From the NCBI GenBank assembly GCA_005938025.2, contig VCCI02000001.1, positions 1,178,001 to 1,242,000 on the forward strand: a stretch of DNA of 64,000 nt, read 5' to 3'. Position numbers and translations under genes: made by a program. Numbering within the stretch: position 1 is the stretch's first letter; each line of letters begins with the position of its first letter. The notes beneath the pieces are model-generated. The model was given only the letters and a program-made list of their open reading frames with translations, was not told where the DNA came from and made no database searches. This stretch comes from Inquilinus sp. KBS0705. Lineage in GTDB: Bacteria; Bacteroidota; Bacteroidia; Sphingobacteriales; Sphingobacteriaceae. Of the stretch, positions 7,823-16,989 are shown piece after piece.

Positions 7823-9016
7823 TTAAAACCTTATTACTTTAAAAACTTCCCCTGCCTTAAACTCATTAATTTCCAAAGGCAGCTCCATAAAAGCATCGGT
7901 ATCAGCTAAGTTGGCAAAATCTCCTGATCCATTACCTTCTATGGGTGTCGCGTTTAAATAGCCCTCTTTAGTAAAGTTAAGCTTTACCTGCAAAAAGTAC
8001 TTAAGCTGCGGCATAAAAGTAACATTGCTGCCTAATACAGCGTATGCGGGCGCTTTTTGTGGTAAGCCGAGCGTTGCATTAAGCCATGATAAAAAATAGC
8101 GCTGAAGGCACATAAACGTGGCTACAGGGTTGCCCGGAAAGGCAAATACAAGGCTGCCGTTATTATGCCTGCCAAACCAAAAAGGCTTGCCGGGGCGTTG
8201 TTGTACTTTATAAAACAGTTTGGCTACTTCCAGGTCTTCTAATGCTTTTGGTATGTAATCAAACTTACCCATTGATACCCCGCCACTCAGCAATAGCACA
8301 TCGTAGCTTTGCAAGCAGTATTGTATTTGTTGTTTGGTTGCTGCCAGGTCATCGGGTATGTGCAGCATATCAGCCTGTAAGCCTTGTTGTTGCAAAACAG
8401 CTTTAATAGTGTAGTTATTTGAGCGGCGTATTTGATATTGAGCGGGCGTATCGGCCACATCAACTAATTCATTGCCCGAAGAAATGATAACTACCCTGGG
8501 CAATGTTTTAACCAGTATTTGGGCCTGCCCCACTGATGCTGCTAAACTAATAATGGCAGGTGTTATAACCTGGTTGGCTGCAGCTACAATATCACCTTGT
8601 TTTTTATCTTTACCCTGCTGGTGAATGTTTTGCCCCTTTTTTATATCGACTAACATTAATTTAGCATGGCCATTTGCTATTTTAATGTCCTCGTACCTTA
8701 TCACCGTATCTAACTCAGCCGATAATGCGGCCCCCGTCATTATCTCTATACATTCGTCTGTTTCATTAATTTGCAGCGGCTCGTCGCCGGCGGCTTGTGT
8801 AGCTTTTATTTTAAAGGTAGTAATGCCTTTTGTAATGGCTTTGTGGCTTATGGCTATTCCATCCATTGTAGCCCGGTTAAAAGGCGGCAGGTCGCGGTCG
8901 GCTTGTATATCTTCGGCCAGTACCAGGCCCAAAGCTTGCTCAAACGGTAGTGTTTCGGTGCCGTAATCTTTAAGCTGGGCAAGTATCATCTGTTCGGCTT
9001 GTTCTACCGTTGTCAT
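7823..9016 (-). CDS. moeA: Molybdopterin molybdenumtransferase MoeA
   Basis: 397 aa with the full MoeA layout. The N-terminus has DLPPFNRATMDGIA (about 40-53), the molybdopterin-binding region has LLLSGGVSMGKFDY (about 250-263), followed by FAFPGNPVATF and a C-terminal beta-barrel. MoeA inserts molybdate into adenylated molybdopterin. The adenylating partner (MogA, MoaB or a Cnx1G-type domain) is not found in this window. It starts 12 bases after the moaA stop. Confidence 0.95.
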   Translation of the reverse strand: MTTVEQAEQMILAQLKDYGTETLPFEQALGLVLAEDIQADRDLPPFNRATMDGIAISHKAITKGITTFKIKATQAAGDEPLQINETDECIEIMTGAALSAELDTVIRYEDIKIANGHAKLMLVDIKKGQNIHQQGKDKKQGDIVAAANQVITPAIISLAASVGQAQILVKTLPRVVIISSGNELVDVADTPAQYQIRRSNNYTIKAVLQQQGLQADMLHIPDDLAATKQQIQYCLQSYDVLLLSGGVSMGKFDYIPKALEDLEVAKLFYKVQQRPGKPFWFGRHNNGSLVFAFPGNPVATFMCLQRYFLSWLNATLGLPQKAPAYAVLGSNVTFMPQLKYFLQVKLNFTKEGYLNATPIEGNGSGDFANLADTDAFMELPLEINEFKAGEVFKVIRF

Positions 9017-9028
9017 GTTATATATAGT

Positions 9029-10018
9029 TTAACCGCCAATAGTTGCCATAGATTCGTGAAAGTTAGGGTTCTCCAGCCTTTTGCGTTCGGCTTCCCAACC
9101 GTCCTTTTCGCGATTGTTAAATGCCTCTGTTAAAATGTCCTGCAGTTTGTTATCGCTTGTTCCGGCCCGTATAAGGTCTTTTATATTCAACACGCCATCG
9201 TCGTATAAGCAATTTTTTAAAGTGCCCTGCGGGGTAATGCGTATGCGGTTGCAGGTGCCGCAAAATGTACGCGAATACGCTGCAATAATGCCCACGCCAC
9301 CCTTATGCCCCGGTATTTGATAATTGTATGCGGTAGAATATTGCGGATCAGTAACTTTTTGAATTTCCGGGAAGACCTGCCTAATCTCATCAAATATCTT
9401 TACGTAATCCCAATTGATGCCGCTGTAGCTATGTCCATCACCGTTAAATGGCATCTCTTCAATAAAACGCACACTCACAGGCAAGTTTTTGGTTAATTGA
9501 ACCAGTGGTATAATATCCTGGGTATTTTTTCCATCCATTACCACGGCGTTTATCTTTACTTCTATACCGTGCATCAGTAAAGCTTCCATGGTTTTCATAA
9601 CGTTGCTAAACTCATCCCGCCGTGTTATGGCAAAAAAACGATTGGCATCCATCGTGTCTAAACTTAAGTTTACCGACCGTACCCCTATTTTTTTAAGATC
9701 GGCCACATAAGGCGCTGTTAAAACACCATTAGTGGTAATACTTAACTCGTTTAGTCCCTCTAACTGCGAAATTGAGGTAAGCAGTTGCATGATATCTTTA
9801 CGCACAAAAGGCTCGCCACCGGTAATACGTATCTTTTCGACACCCATTTTAACCAGTAGCGTACAGGCCTGCATCATTTCTTCGTAACTCATAAGCTCCT
9901 TACGCGATAGCCAGTTAAGGCCATCTTCGGGCATGCAATAAAAGCAACGCAGGTTACACCTGTCGGTAACAGCCAGGCGCAGGTAATTTATCTTTCGTCC
10001 GTGATTATCTAAAAGCAA
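9029..10018 (-). CDS. moaA: GTP 3',8-cyclase MoaA (radical SAM)
   Basis: About 329 aa. The N-terminal radical SAM cluster motif is CNLRCFYC (Cx3Cx2C). The C-terminal second cluster is CGTC-x13-C within FCGTCNRIRI..KNC, and the protein ends in Gly-Gly, which MoaA needs for catalysis. It starts the cofactor pathway by rearranging GTP. No ATG is in place. TTG at 10018 gives the usual start (MLLDNHGR) and has AGGA 5 bases upstream; an in-frame TTG at 10060 would add 14 residues. It is divergent from xdhC and is probably the first gene of the minus-strand operon. Confidence 0.93.
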   Translation of the reverse strand: MLLDNHGRKINYLRLAVTDRCNLRCFYCMPEDGLNWLSRKELMSYEEMMQACTLLVKMGVEKIRITGGEPFVRKDIMQLLTSISQLEGLNELSITTNGVLTAPYVADLKKIGVRSVNLSLDTMDANRFFAITRRDEFSNVMKTMEALLMHGIEVKINAVVMDGKNTQDIIPLVQLTKNLPVSVRFIEEMPFNGDGHSYSGINWDYVKIFDEIRQVFPEIQKVTDPQYSTAYNYQIPGHKGGVGIIAAYSRTFCGTCNRIRITPQGTLKNCLYDDGVLNIKDLIRAGTSDNKLQDILTEAFNNREKDGWEAERKRLENPNFHESMATIGG

Positions 10019-10155
10019 GTCTTCCTGAATTATGTAATTGGCCAGCGTTAGCCTAACCAAAGTTTTGTAAAGTTAACGATTACAATGTTTTTTAAATGTA
10101 CTATTAGTGTCGAATAAATGGCAGGATAAACATATTTTTGAATAAAGCATAGTAA

Positions 10156-11316
10156 GTGAAGGAACTAAAAGATATTATAAAGGCATTTGATATAGCACAG
10201 CAAGCGGGCAAACAAACCGCATTAGCTACAGTAGTGCATGTAGAAGGCTCATCATACCGCCGTGCAGGAGCCCGTATGCTGATAACCGACGACGGGCAGC
10301 TTACCGGGGCTATAAGCGGGGGCTGTTTAGAGGGCGATGCCCTGCGCAAGGCCCGTTTAGTAATGGTGCAGCAAAAGCCAATGCTGGTTACTTATGATAC
10401 CACCGATGATGATGATGCCAAATTGGGTGTTGGGCTGGGCTGTAACGGTATTATTCATATCCTGATTGAGCCTATTAACCCCGGAGTAGAAAATAACCCT
10501 GTAAACTTGTTGAAATTGTTTTTAGGCAAACGCGAGCCGGTGGTTTTGATAACTATTTTTAACCTGAATGACAAACAATCGGCACAGCCGGGTACCTGCG
10601 CATTAATGAATAAAGATGAACAGGTAACGGGCACCTTCCCGGATGCAACTATACAGGATGCTTTATTAGCCGATGCTAAAGATGTGCTAAAGAATGGCAA
10701 TTCGGTTACCAAAACTTACGTGTATGCCAATAAATACACTTGCTTTATTGAGTTATTACAGCCGACAGTATCGCTAATAATAGTCGGTGCCGGTAACGAT
10801 GCTATACCACTTACCCAACTGGCCCATGCGTTGGGCTGGCATATTACCCTTATTGATGGCAGGGCCAATTATATTGTTGCTGAGCGGTTTCCGCTGGCCA
10901 ACAAGTTGATAGTTGCACGGCCCGATGATGCCTTATCAAAAATTAAAACGGATGAAAGGACAGTTTTTGTACTGATGACGCATAACTACAATTATGATAT
11001 AGCTATCCTTAAACAACTTTTAACGCTAAACCTATCTTACATAGGCGCTTTGGGCCCTAAAAAGCGCTTAACCCGTATGCTGGATGAATTGCGGGACGAA
11101 GGGACAGATATAAGTGCTGACCAACTACAAAATGTTTACGGCCCCGCAGGCTTAGATATTGGTTCAGAAAATTCGGAAGAGATAGCGCTCTCAATTATCG
11201 CAGAGATACAAGCTGTATTAAAAAGGCGAAACGGAGCATCGTTAAAATATAAAGCTTTGATCCATACCCGTAAAGACGAACAAATTATAGAACATTTACT
11301 GCCCGATAACAGTTAG
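10156..11316 (+). CDS. xdhC: XdhC/CoxI family molybdenum cofactor maturation protein
   Basis: 386 aa with a GTG start. The N-terminal XdhC/CoxI domain contains GSSYRRAGARML and GAISGGCLEGD (about 30-60). The C-terminal Rossmann-type XdhC_C domain has LIIVGAGNDAIPL (about 210-222) and YIGALGPKKR. In the family these proteins bind molybdopterin cytosine dinucleotide or sulfurated cofactor and load it into xanthine-dehydrogenase-type enzymes. The partner mocA follows after 6 bases. No xanthine dehydrogenase-type gene is in the window, so the client enzyme must be elsewhere. Confidence 0.92.
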   Translation: MKELKDIIKAFDIAQQAGKQTALATVVHVEGSSYRRAGARMLITDDGQLTGAISGGCLEGDALRKARLVMVQQKPMLVTYDTTDDDDAKLGVGLGCNGIIHILIEPINPGVENNPVNLLKLFLGKREPVVLITIFNLNDKQSAQPGTCALMNKDEQVTGTFPDATIQDALLADAKDVLKNGNSVTKTYVYANKYTCFIELLQPTVSLIIVGAGNDAIPLTQLAHALGWHITLIDGRANYIVAERFPLANKLIVARPDDALSKIKTDERTVFVLMTHNYNYDIAILKQLLTLNLSYIGALGPKKRLTRMLDELRDEGTDISADQLQNVYGPAGLDIGSENSEEIALSIIAEIQAVLKRRNGASLKYKALIHTRKDEQIIEHLLPDNS

Positions 11317-11322
11317 TATACC

Positions 11323-11904
11323 ATGAACGCTATCGTTATTCTTGCTGCTGGCTCGTCAAGCCGTATGGGTTTGCCTAAGCAAAACCTGGTTTATAAAGGG
11401 CAAACGTTGTTACAAGCTGCCATAAAAAATGCTGTTTCAGTTTCCGAAAATGTATTGGTAGTGCTTGGTGCTAATCGTGAAAATATTGAGCATACCATTA
11501 CCGACCAGCATGTAAACATTATCTATAACCCTAACTGGCCCGAAGGTATGGCATCATCTATAAGCCTGGCTATAGACCATATACAAACCGCATACTTACA
11601 GATCACATCTGTTTTATTTATGCTTTGCGACCAGCCATTTGCTGATGAAAAAATATTAAAGCAGTTGATAGATACAGCATCGGCGACTGATAAAGGGATA
11701 GTTGCCTGCACATATTACGAAGCGGTGGGTGTGCCGGCCTTGTTTAAGCAAAAGTATTTCCCCTACCTGCTTGCCTTAAAGGGTAAAGATGGTGCCAAAA
11801 AACTGTTTGAACTGCATGCAGATGATGTTGAAACCATCCCCTTCCCCTTAGGTAATATAGATATTGATACTGCGCAAGACTATAATCGCCTAAAAGGCGA
11901 ATAA
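11323..11904 (+). CDS. mocA: MocA-type molybdenum cofactor cytidylyltransferase
   Basis: 193 aa, one nucleotidyltransferase domain. It has the loop ILAAGSSSRMGLPKQ (about 5-19), a NPNWPEGMASSI segment, the metal-binding LCDQPF motif (about 107-112) and GNIDIDTAQDY at the C-terminus. The WPEGMASSI signature and pairing with XdhC point to the CTP-using MocA branch rather than MobA. Nucleotide preference is inferred, not shown. It ends 4 bases from the convergent phosphoglycerate mutase gene. Confidence 0.87.
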   Translation: MNAIVILAAGSSSRMGLPKQNLVYKGQTLLQAAIKNAVSVSENVLVVLGANRENIEHTITDQHVNIIYNPNWPEGMASSISLAIDHIQTAYLQITSVLFMLCDQPFADEKILKQLIDTASATDKGIVACTYYEAVGVPALFKQKYFPYLLALKGKDGAKKLFELHADDVETIPFPLGNIDIDTAQDYNRLKGE

Positions 11905-11908
11905 CCGT

Positions 11909-12598
11909 TTACTTTAAATAGTAATGCTGAATGCTGTTTAAGCGTTCATCCAGCTCATAAACCCAGGGTGTGCCGGTAGGTATATCCAACCTCGACACAT
12001 CCTCGTCGCTCAAGTTCTCGATGTATTGTACAAGTGCCCTTAAGCTGTTTCCATGCGCGCATATAATTACTTTTTTGTTTTCGCGTATGGCGGGCACTAT
12101 TGATTCGTGCCAAAAAGGTAAAGCCCTGGTCATTGTTTCGCTTAAATTTTCGGTTAGCGGTAGCTCGCGGTAAGTAAGGTCATTGTAACGCAGGTAATGC
12201 CCCGGGAAGCGCTCGTCTTGTTCTGTTATTGCCGGTGGGTGCTCGTGTGGGTCGCGTCGCCACTTATGCACCTGCTCTTCGCCGTATTTGGCTATGGTTT
12301 CGTCTTTATTAAGCCCTTGTAAGGCCCCGTAAAACCGTTCGTTTAAGCGCCATGATTTATGTACTGGTATCCATAAATGGTTTAACTCTTCCAACACAAA
12401 GTGCATGGTTTTGATGGATCTTTTTAACACGGATGTAAAGCCAATATCAAAGGTATACCCGTTTTTTGCCAGTATTTGCCCTGCCTGCTTTGCTTGCTCC
12501 AGGCCCGTTGCTGATAGGTCTACGTCCGTCCAGCCGGTAAAGCGGTTTTCCTGGTTCCATACGCTTTCGCCATGGCGTAACAATACTAATTTTTGCAT
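11909..12598 (-). CDS. gpmA: 2,3-bisphosphoglycerate-dependent phosphoglycerate mutase
   Basis: About 229 aa, beginning [15 protein letters not shown]. An upstream in-frame ATG at 12616 would add six residues and is less likely. The phosphohistidine motif is LRHGESVW (about 6-13). The rest of the active site is visible as [21 protein letters not shown] and the second histidine in [12 protein letters not shown]. It interconverts 3- and 2-phosphoglycerate in glycolysis. Length is slightly below that of the 250-aa proteobacterial form, as is usual in Bacteroidota. Confidence 0.95.
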   Translation of the reverse strand: MQKLVLLRHGESVWNQENRFTGWTDVDLSATGLEQAKQAGQILAKNGYTFDIGFTSVLKRSIKTMHFVLEELNHLWIPVHKSWRLNERFYGALQGLNKDETIAKYGEEQVHKWRRDPHEHPPAITEQDERFPGHYLRYNDLTYRELPLTENLSETMTRALPFWHESIVPAIRENKKVIICAHGNSLRALVQYIENLSDEDVSRLDIPTGTPWVYELDERLNSIQHYYLK

Positions 12599-12703
12599 AA
12601 CTGTAAAATTAAACATAAAGCAAGCCCTTAGGTTTAAAACTATTGCTAATTAATTGTAATTAAATTAGATTGCATCATAAACCAATTTTAAAAAATTCTT
12701 ATT

Positions 12704-13297
12704 ATGATCCCTACCACTCCTGTAATTGTAAAGGATGGCGTTGCCAACCCTGCACCTTTAGGTTTGTGCGCCTTTGGCATGACCACCGTTCTACTCAACA
12801 TCCATAACGCCGGCTTTTTTGAGTTAAACGCCATGATATTGGCAATGGGTATATTTTACGGCGGGCTGGCGCAAGTAATAGCCGGTATTATCGAAGCTAA
12901 AAAGAACAATACATTCGGGCTTACTGCCTTTACAAGTTATGGTTTTTTCTGGCTATCGTTAGTTGGGTTAATTGTAATGCCTAAGTTGGGTTGGGCGCCA
13001 AAAGCATCTGAAGGTGCTATGTGTGCTTACCTGGGCATATGGGGCGTATTCACTTTTTGCATGTTTTTTGGCACATTAAAAATAAGCCGTGCATTGCAGT
13101 TTGTGTTTGCATCCTTAACTGTACTGTTCTTTTTATTAGTTGCAGGCGATGCTACAGGGAACGAAAATATCAAACACTTGGCCGGCTATGAGGGAATTAT
13201 ATGTGGTTTATCGGCTATTTATACCGGTATTGCCGGCGTGTTGAACGAGGCTTATGGCAGGGTTGTATTACCGATCGGTACTGTTGAAACCAAATAG
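12704..13297 (+). CDS. GPR1/FUN34/YaaH (SatP) family acetate transporter
   Basis: A 197-aa membrane protein with six predicted helices. The family signature [14 protein letters not shown] lies at about 16-29, and a second conserved region [14 protein letters not shown] at about 50-63. Members carry acetate or succinate by proton symport, or pass ammonium; acetate is the best guess here. It is transcribed alone, with 30 bases before the SRPBCC gene, which has its own promoter-like box. Confidence 0.92.
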   Translation: MIPTTPVIVKDGVANPAPLGLCAFGMTTVLLNIHNAGFFELNAMILAMGIFYGGLAQVIAGIIEAKKNNTFGLTAFTSYGFFWLSLVGLIVMPKLGWAPKASEGAMCAYLGIWGVFTFCMFFGTLKISRALQFVFASLTVLFFLLVAGDATGNENIKHLAGYEGIICGLSAIYTGIAGVLNEAYGRVVLPIGTVETK

Positions 13298-13327
13298 AAA
13301 CACCAAATATTCTGCTAAATTTGCCCC

Positions 13328-13711
13328 GTGAAAGATCTTAAAAAGTATTATACACTGCCAGCCACTCCAGATGAGGTTTACATGGCATTAACTAATCCGG
13401 TAACTTTAGAATTATGGACCGGCGAAGCTGCCGAAATGTCAACCGAGCCGGGTTCGGAATTTTCGCTTTGGGAAGGTAGCATTGTGGGCAAAAATATTGA
13501 GTTTGAACCCGGTAAAAAAATCGTGCAACAATGGTATTTCGATGGGCAATCCGATGAATCTATCGTCACTATTAAGCTGCATCCCGATAAGCATGGCTCA
13601 TCAGTTGAATTAAGGCACACCAACATACCCGATGCTGATTTTGATGATATTGCCGAAGGGTGGAATGATAGCTACTTTGGTAACCTTGCCGATTTTTTTT
13701 CGGAGGGATAA
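13328..13711 (+). CDS. SRPBCC/AHSA1 (START-like) domain protein
   Basis: 127 aa with a GTG start. The whole length is one helix-grip fold of the AHSA1 type: TLPATPDEVYMALTNPVTLELWTG at the start, FEPGKKIVQQWYF in the middle, and a C-terminal GWNDSYFGNLADFF helix. Such proteins bind hydrophobic ligands or stimulate Hsp90-like chaperones; the ligand here is unknown. A perfect -7 box ends at 13323, so the GTG lies almost at the expected transcription start and the message may be leaderless. Confidence 0.85.
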   Translation: MKDLKKYYTLPATPDEVYMALTNPVTLELWTGEAAEMSTEPGSEFSLWEGSIVGKNIEFEPGKKIVQQWYFDGQSDESIVTIKLHPDKHGSSVELRHTNIPDADFDDIAEGWNDSYFGNLADFFSEG

Positions 13712-13713
13712 AA

Positions 13714-15195
13714 TTATTCATGAGACTCGCTTTTTAAACTTTCAATGATAGCTGTAATTTCGCGGTTGCAGCTGTCTATTTGAGATTGATATTTATATGT
13801 ATTCTCATCAAGAACCTTATATATTAGGTTGTAACTTTTTATACGGAATTCGCAATACTGTCTCAATTTTTTGTCTCTTTTATGAAAATTGTCCGGGATT
13901 TTTAGCTTTTCTGCCTCGTCAACAAGCTTAATTTCTTCATTCCAAATAGGCACGCCTTCATATTTCAATTCGTATGCAACACGCTGCTTAGTTTTACCCT
14001 CGCCTTTTTGATTTAATATGGCTAATGCCTTCTCTTCATTAACCGTAAATTGTTTAATAAGAGTATCGTATTTGCCTAATTCGTTTGGCAGTTTCTTAAA
14101 AACAAAAAATGTTAATACCGATACTGATATAGCTAATGCACCAATGGGCCATATTTTAAATTCCTTACTATCCGGTTTTTTTAAACCCGGAATAAACACA
14201 AAGCCTATAATCAAACCACTCAATAACCCACCAATATGTGCAGAATTATCTATCCCTTCTTTTAAACCGTTCATTAGGTTAAATACAACAAAAACACCGA
14301 TGCTGGTTAATAAGGCCTTTCTTGTCGCTTTTTCTATAATGTTTGTCGAAAGTAGGGCTAAAAAAACCCCATACATACCAAAAATAGCCCCAGATGCACC
14401 AACACTAATGGTCAGATCATGCCAAGCTAAACTTGTCACACTTGCGATTATTCCAGTTAACAGATAAGCGGACAAAAATCTTAATTTTCCTAAGTGAGGT
14501 TCTAATAATAAACCTATATATAACAAGGCATACATGTTAAAAACCAGATGTAACGCGCCGGCGTGTAAAAAGCAACTTGTTATAAGGCGCCACCATTGTC
14601 CTTCCAAGGTTATAGGGCGAAAATTGGCCCCCCAATTTAATAGGCTTTCGTTATCTGGCAGTAAAATGTTTGTGCCGGTAATTATCATCAACGCAAAAAC
14701 CAAAATATTGATGTTGATTAGGAGTGGTGTGATGTAATAGCCTATAACGGGTTTAAATATTGAGAAGAATCCCTTAATGCTTTCAATTGTAGTAGGTGGT
14801 GGTAGTTTTAATATATCCTCATCTTGTGCCGTTATACGGTCACTTATCTCTAAATATTTTTCAGCAATTTCTTCAGGCAAAAGGCTTGAACGGAGCTCAT
14901 TAAACTCAGAAATGAAAGTGGCAACATTTTTTCTGTTTTTGCCAAAGTCGATTATTTCACTCCCTATAGATGAACTTGTTACATCGGCGATATTATCAAC
15001 TATCTTTATCTTAACTTCAAAGTTCCTCGAAAAAACACTCTTATTTGTATAAGCAATCAATCCAATATTGCTAATATAGACTAACTCCCATTCAAGGGCT
15101 TTAACCGATTCGTTAGCTATGGTTAAAAACTCATATACCGTTAAATTGTCTAGGGAATAATCCTCAGTATGTTTAGGTGTAAAGCCTATGGCCAT
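13714..15195 (-). CDS. Rhomboid family intramembrane serine protease
   Basis: 493 aa. Residues 1-150 form a cytoplasmic domain with no recognised motif. The rhomboid core (about 170-375) has HAGALHLVFNM (the oxyanion-side His/Asn), the nucleophile motif GASGAIFG and the catalytic histidine in NSAHIGGLLSG. One further membrane helix follows (about 378-393), then a charged soluble tail of about 100 residues rich in lysine and glutamate. The protease cuts membrane-anchored substrates, which are unknown here. The gene looks more AT-rich than its neighbours and lies 2 bases from the convergent SRPBCC gene. Confidence 0.9.
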   Translation of the reverse strand: MAIGFTPKHTEDYSLDNLTVYEFLTIANESVKALEWELVYISNIGLIAYTNKSVFSRNFEVKIKIVDNIADVTSSSIGSEIIDFGKNRKNVATFISEFNELRSSLLPEEIAEKYLEISDRITAQDEDILKLPPPTTIESIKGFFSIFKPVIGYYITPLLININILVFALMIITGTNILLPDNESLLNWGANFRPITLEGQWWRLITSCFLHAGALHLVFNMYALLYIGLLLEPHLGKLRFLSAYLLTGIIASVTSLAWHDLTISVGASGAIFGMYGVFLALLSTNIIEKATRKALLTSIGVFVVFNLMNGLKEGIDNSAHIGGLLSGLIIGFVFIPGLKKPDSKEFKIWPIGALAISVSVLTFFVFKKLPNELGKYDTLIKQFTVNEEKALAILNQKGEGKTKQRVAYELKYEGVPIWNEEIKLVDEAEKLKIPDNFHKRDKKLRQYCEFRIKSYNLIYKVLDENTYKYQSQIDSCNREITAIIESLKSESHE

Positions 15196-15283
15196 TTATT
15201 ATTATCTTTTAATAAGTTATGTTACCTGATTTAATAACATAAATATATAAGAAATAATAAGTTTTTCGCCTATATATAAACAA

Positions 15284-15312
15284 AAAATGCCGCCTAAATT
15301 AGGCGGCATTTT
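15284..15312 (-). terminator. Intrinsic terminator after ompA
   Basis: A perfect 12-bp stem, AAAATGCCGCCT (15284-15295) with AGGCGGCATTTT (15301-15312), around a 5-base loop. Read on the minus strand it is followed by a run of T. It lies 17 bases past the OmpA stop codon. Confidence 0.9.
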
Positions 15313-15328
15313 GTTTTATTTTAAACTC

Positions 15329-16702
15329 TTAGTATAAAGTGAACTCGACACGACGGTTTGCCTGACGGCCTTTTGCAGTTTTATTTGATGCAATTGGCTG
15401 GCTTTCACCATAACCTGTAGCTTCAACACGTGATGCATTTACGCCCTGACTAACCAGGTATGATTTAATTGATTCGGCACGGTCTTTTGACAGTTTTAAA
15501 TTTGCTGCATCAGAACCTACATTATCTGTATGGCCGGCTAATTTTAAGCTAAAGTTTTTATTGATCAACAAATTAGCAACTCTGTTTAAGCTTGGGTATG
15601 ATTTAGCACGGATAGTTGATTTACCAAAGTCGAATTCAAGGTTTTGAATAGCCTCTCTAACAACTTTCTTATCTTCTTCTGTTACGTATACCTTAACATC
15701 TTTGGTAACTGGTAGCGGGCAGCCAGAGCCGTCAACTTTAGTACCAGCAGGTGTATTAGGACATTTATCGTAAAAATCAGGTACGCCATCGCCATCGCTA
15801 TCAGCGGTGAATTTGCTAAGGTTGGCATTGGTAGCATCTAAGTCACTTCTTAACTTAGCATTTGCCGCTTTTTCTGCATCAATTTGAGCTTGCAGTTGGT
15901 TTTTAGTATTTGCATTTTCCCATAAGTATTCTGTACGCATTGATGCCACCGGGTTATGTGTAGCTAATTGTGGTTTTGAACGTTTACCCAAGGCAAATTC
16001 TAAGCCTATGTGACCGTATGAGAACCTGTCGTTGGTTGATCCGGCTGTAAAACCATCTAAGTTGTCTGAATTGCTAAACGCAACCGAATAACCCAGATCT
16101 AAATTAACACCGCTGGCAATGTTAAATTTAACACCTGCACCAACAGGTATTATAAATTCATTAATAGTTGCACCGTTTTTAAATGGTACTACATCGCCTG
16201 CTGCTGTTGTGGTAACCGGCTTATAACCCATTATACCACCACCCAAGCTAAGATATGGTTGAATATACCCTTTTTGATGGCGCCAGTTAATATTAGCTAA
16301 GGTGAACTGAGCGTTTAAGGTAATTGCATAATTTAGTTTGGTTTCGTAGCTCTCGCGTGGGATCGTATTAGGTTCAATTGCGGCGTTTGTGCCACCTAAT
16401 TTACCGCCCATATAATCAAGGCTTAAGCCGAATGAAGGCAATATTTGTTTTTTAATGTAGGCACTGTACCCTAAGTTTGATTCAGGTTTTCTGAAATCTT
16501 GTCTGCTGTTGCTTCCAAATATGGTGTAAGGGGTTAATACACCTGCGCCCACGCCTATTGACCATGTGCGGAATGAACTCTCGGGAGAGAACGGTTTAAC
16601 GTAATCGCTGGTAGCAATGCTATCGGCGGTTTGTGCAAATAATTTGCTACCAACCATTAAGCCGGTTAGCAGCATTGTAGCTTTTTTTAAATTTGGTTTC
16701 AT
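15329..16702 (-). CDS. OmpA family outer membrane protein
   Basis: 457 aa. It has a signal peptide (cleavage near residue 23, LFAQ), an N-terminal beta-barrel-like region (about 45-235) with aromatic-alternating strands, and a thrombospondin-type calcium-binding repeat (DSDGDGVPDFYDKCP, about 300-314). The C-terminal OmpA peptidoglycan-binding domain (about 345-457) has LAGHTDNVGSDAANLKLS and the final GRQANRRVEF. It should sit in the outer membrane and tether it to the wall. An intrinsic terminator follows. Two minus-strand -7 boxes lie upstream (16772-16779 and 16790-16797). Confidence 0.95.
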   Translation of the reverse strand: MKPNLKKATMLLTGLMVGSKLFAQTADSIATSDYVKPFSPESSFRTWSIGVGAGVLTPYTIFGSNSRQDFRKPESNLGYSAYIKKQILPSFGLSLDYMGGKLGGTNAAIEPNTIPRESYETKLNYAITLNAQFTLANINWRHQKGYIQPYLSLGGGIMGYKPVTTTAAGDVVPFKNGATINEFIIPVGAGVKFNIASGVNLDLGYSVAFSNSDNLDGFTAGSTNDRFSYGHIGLEFALGKRSKPQLATHNPVASMRTEYLWENANTKNQLQAQIDAEKAANAKLRSDLDATNANLSKFTADSDGDGVPDFYDKCPNTPAGTKVDGSGCPLPVTKDVKVYVTEEDKKVVREAIQNLEFDFGKSTIRAKSYPSLNRVANLLINKNFSLKLAGHTDNVGSDAANLKLSKDRAESIKSYLVSQGVNASRVEATGYGESQPIASNKTAKGRQANRRVEFTLY

Positions 16703-16771
16703 GTTGTAAAGTTTAATTGTCTGCTATATTTATAGCTTACTAACCCCCTTAGGCAACATTGATGCCAGTAA

Positions 16772-16797
16772 CAAATTTAACACACTAAACAAAGTTA
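16772..16797 (-). promoter_or_regulatory. Candidate promoter of ompA
   Basis: On the minus strand two perfect TAnnTTTG boxes occur, TAAATTTG (16772-16779) and TAACTTTG (16790-16797). They would give leaders of roughly 60-85 bases. No well-spaced -33 box was seen for either. Confidence 0.5.
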
Positions 16798-16875
16798 TGA
16801 CTGGCCAAAAGGCCTTTCTGATAACACTTTAGCTGTGTTTCAAAAAAAGCGCATGTGTTTTATACCAAATAAAAC

Positions 16876-16989
16876 TTATAGGAATGTGCGCTTAATATAG
16901 TACACAACTGTAAAAAACATACAAAAACCAGCCGTTATAGCTACAGTGCGAAACAAGTATTTGATGGGTTTGAACCTACCCTTTTTTAC
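16876..16989 (-). CDS. Possible small membrane protein without standard start codon
   Basis: A 37-codon open frame that begins with GTA overlapping the OsmC stop codon and ends with TAA. The peptide has a basic N-terminus (KKGRFKPIKYLFRTV), one hydrophobic helix (AITAGFCMFFTVVYYI) and a basic end (KRTFL). That arrangement is typical of small inner-membrane proteins and unlikely for random sequence. There is no ATG or GTG before the helix; TTG occurs at codon 12. It could be read by coupling or frameshift from the OsmC gene, or be a decayed gene. No function is recognised. Confidence 0.35.
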   Translation of the reverse strand, partial: VKKGRFKPIKYLFRTVAITAGFCMFFTVVYYIKRTFL

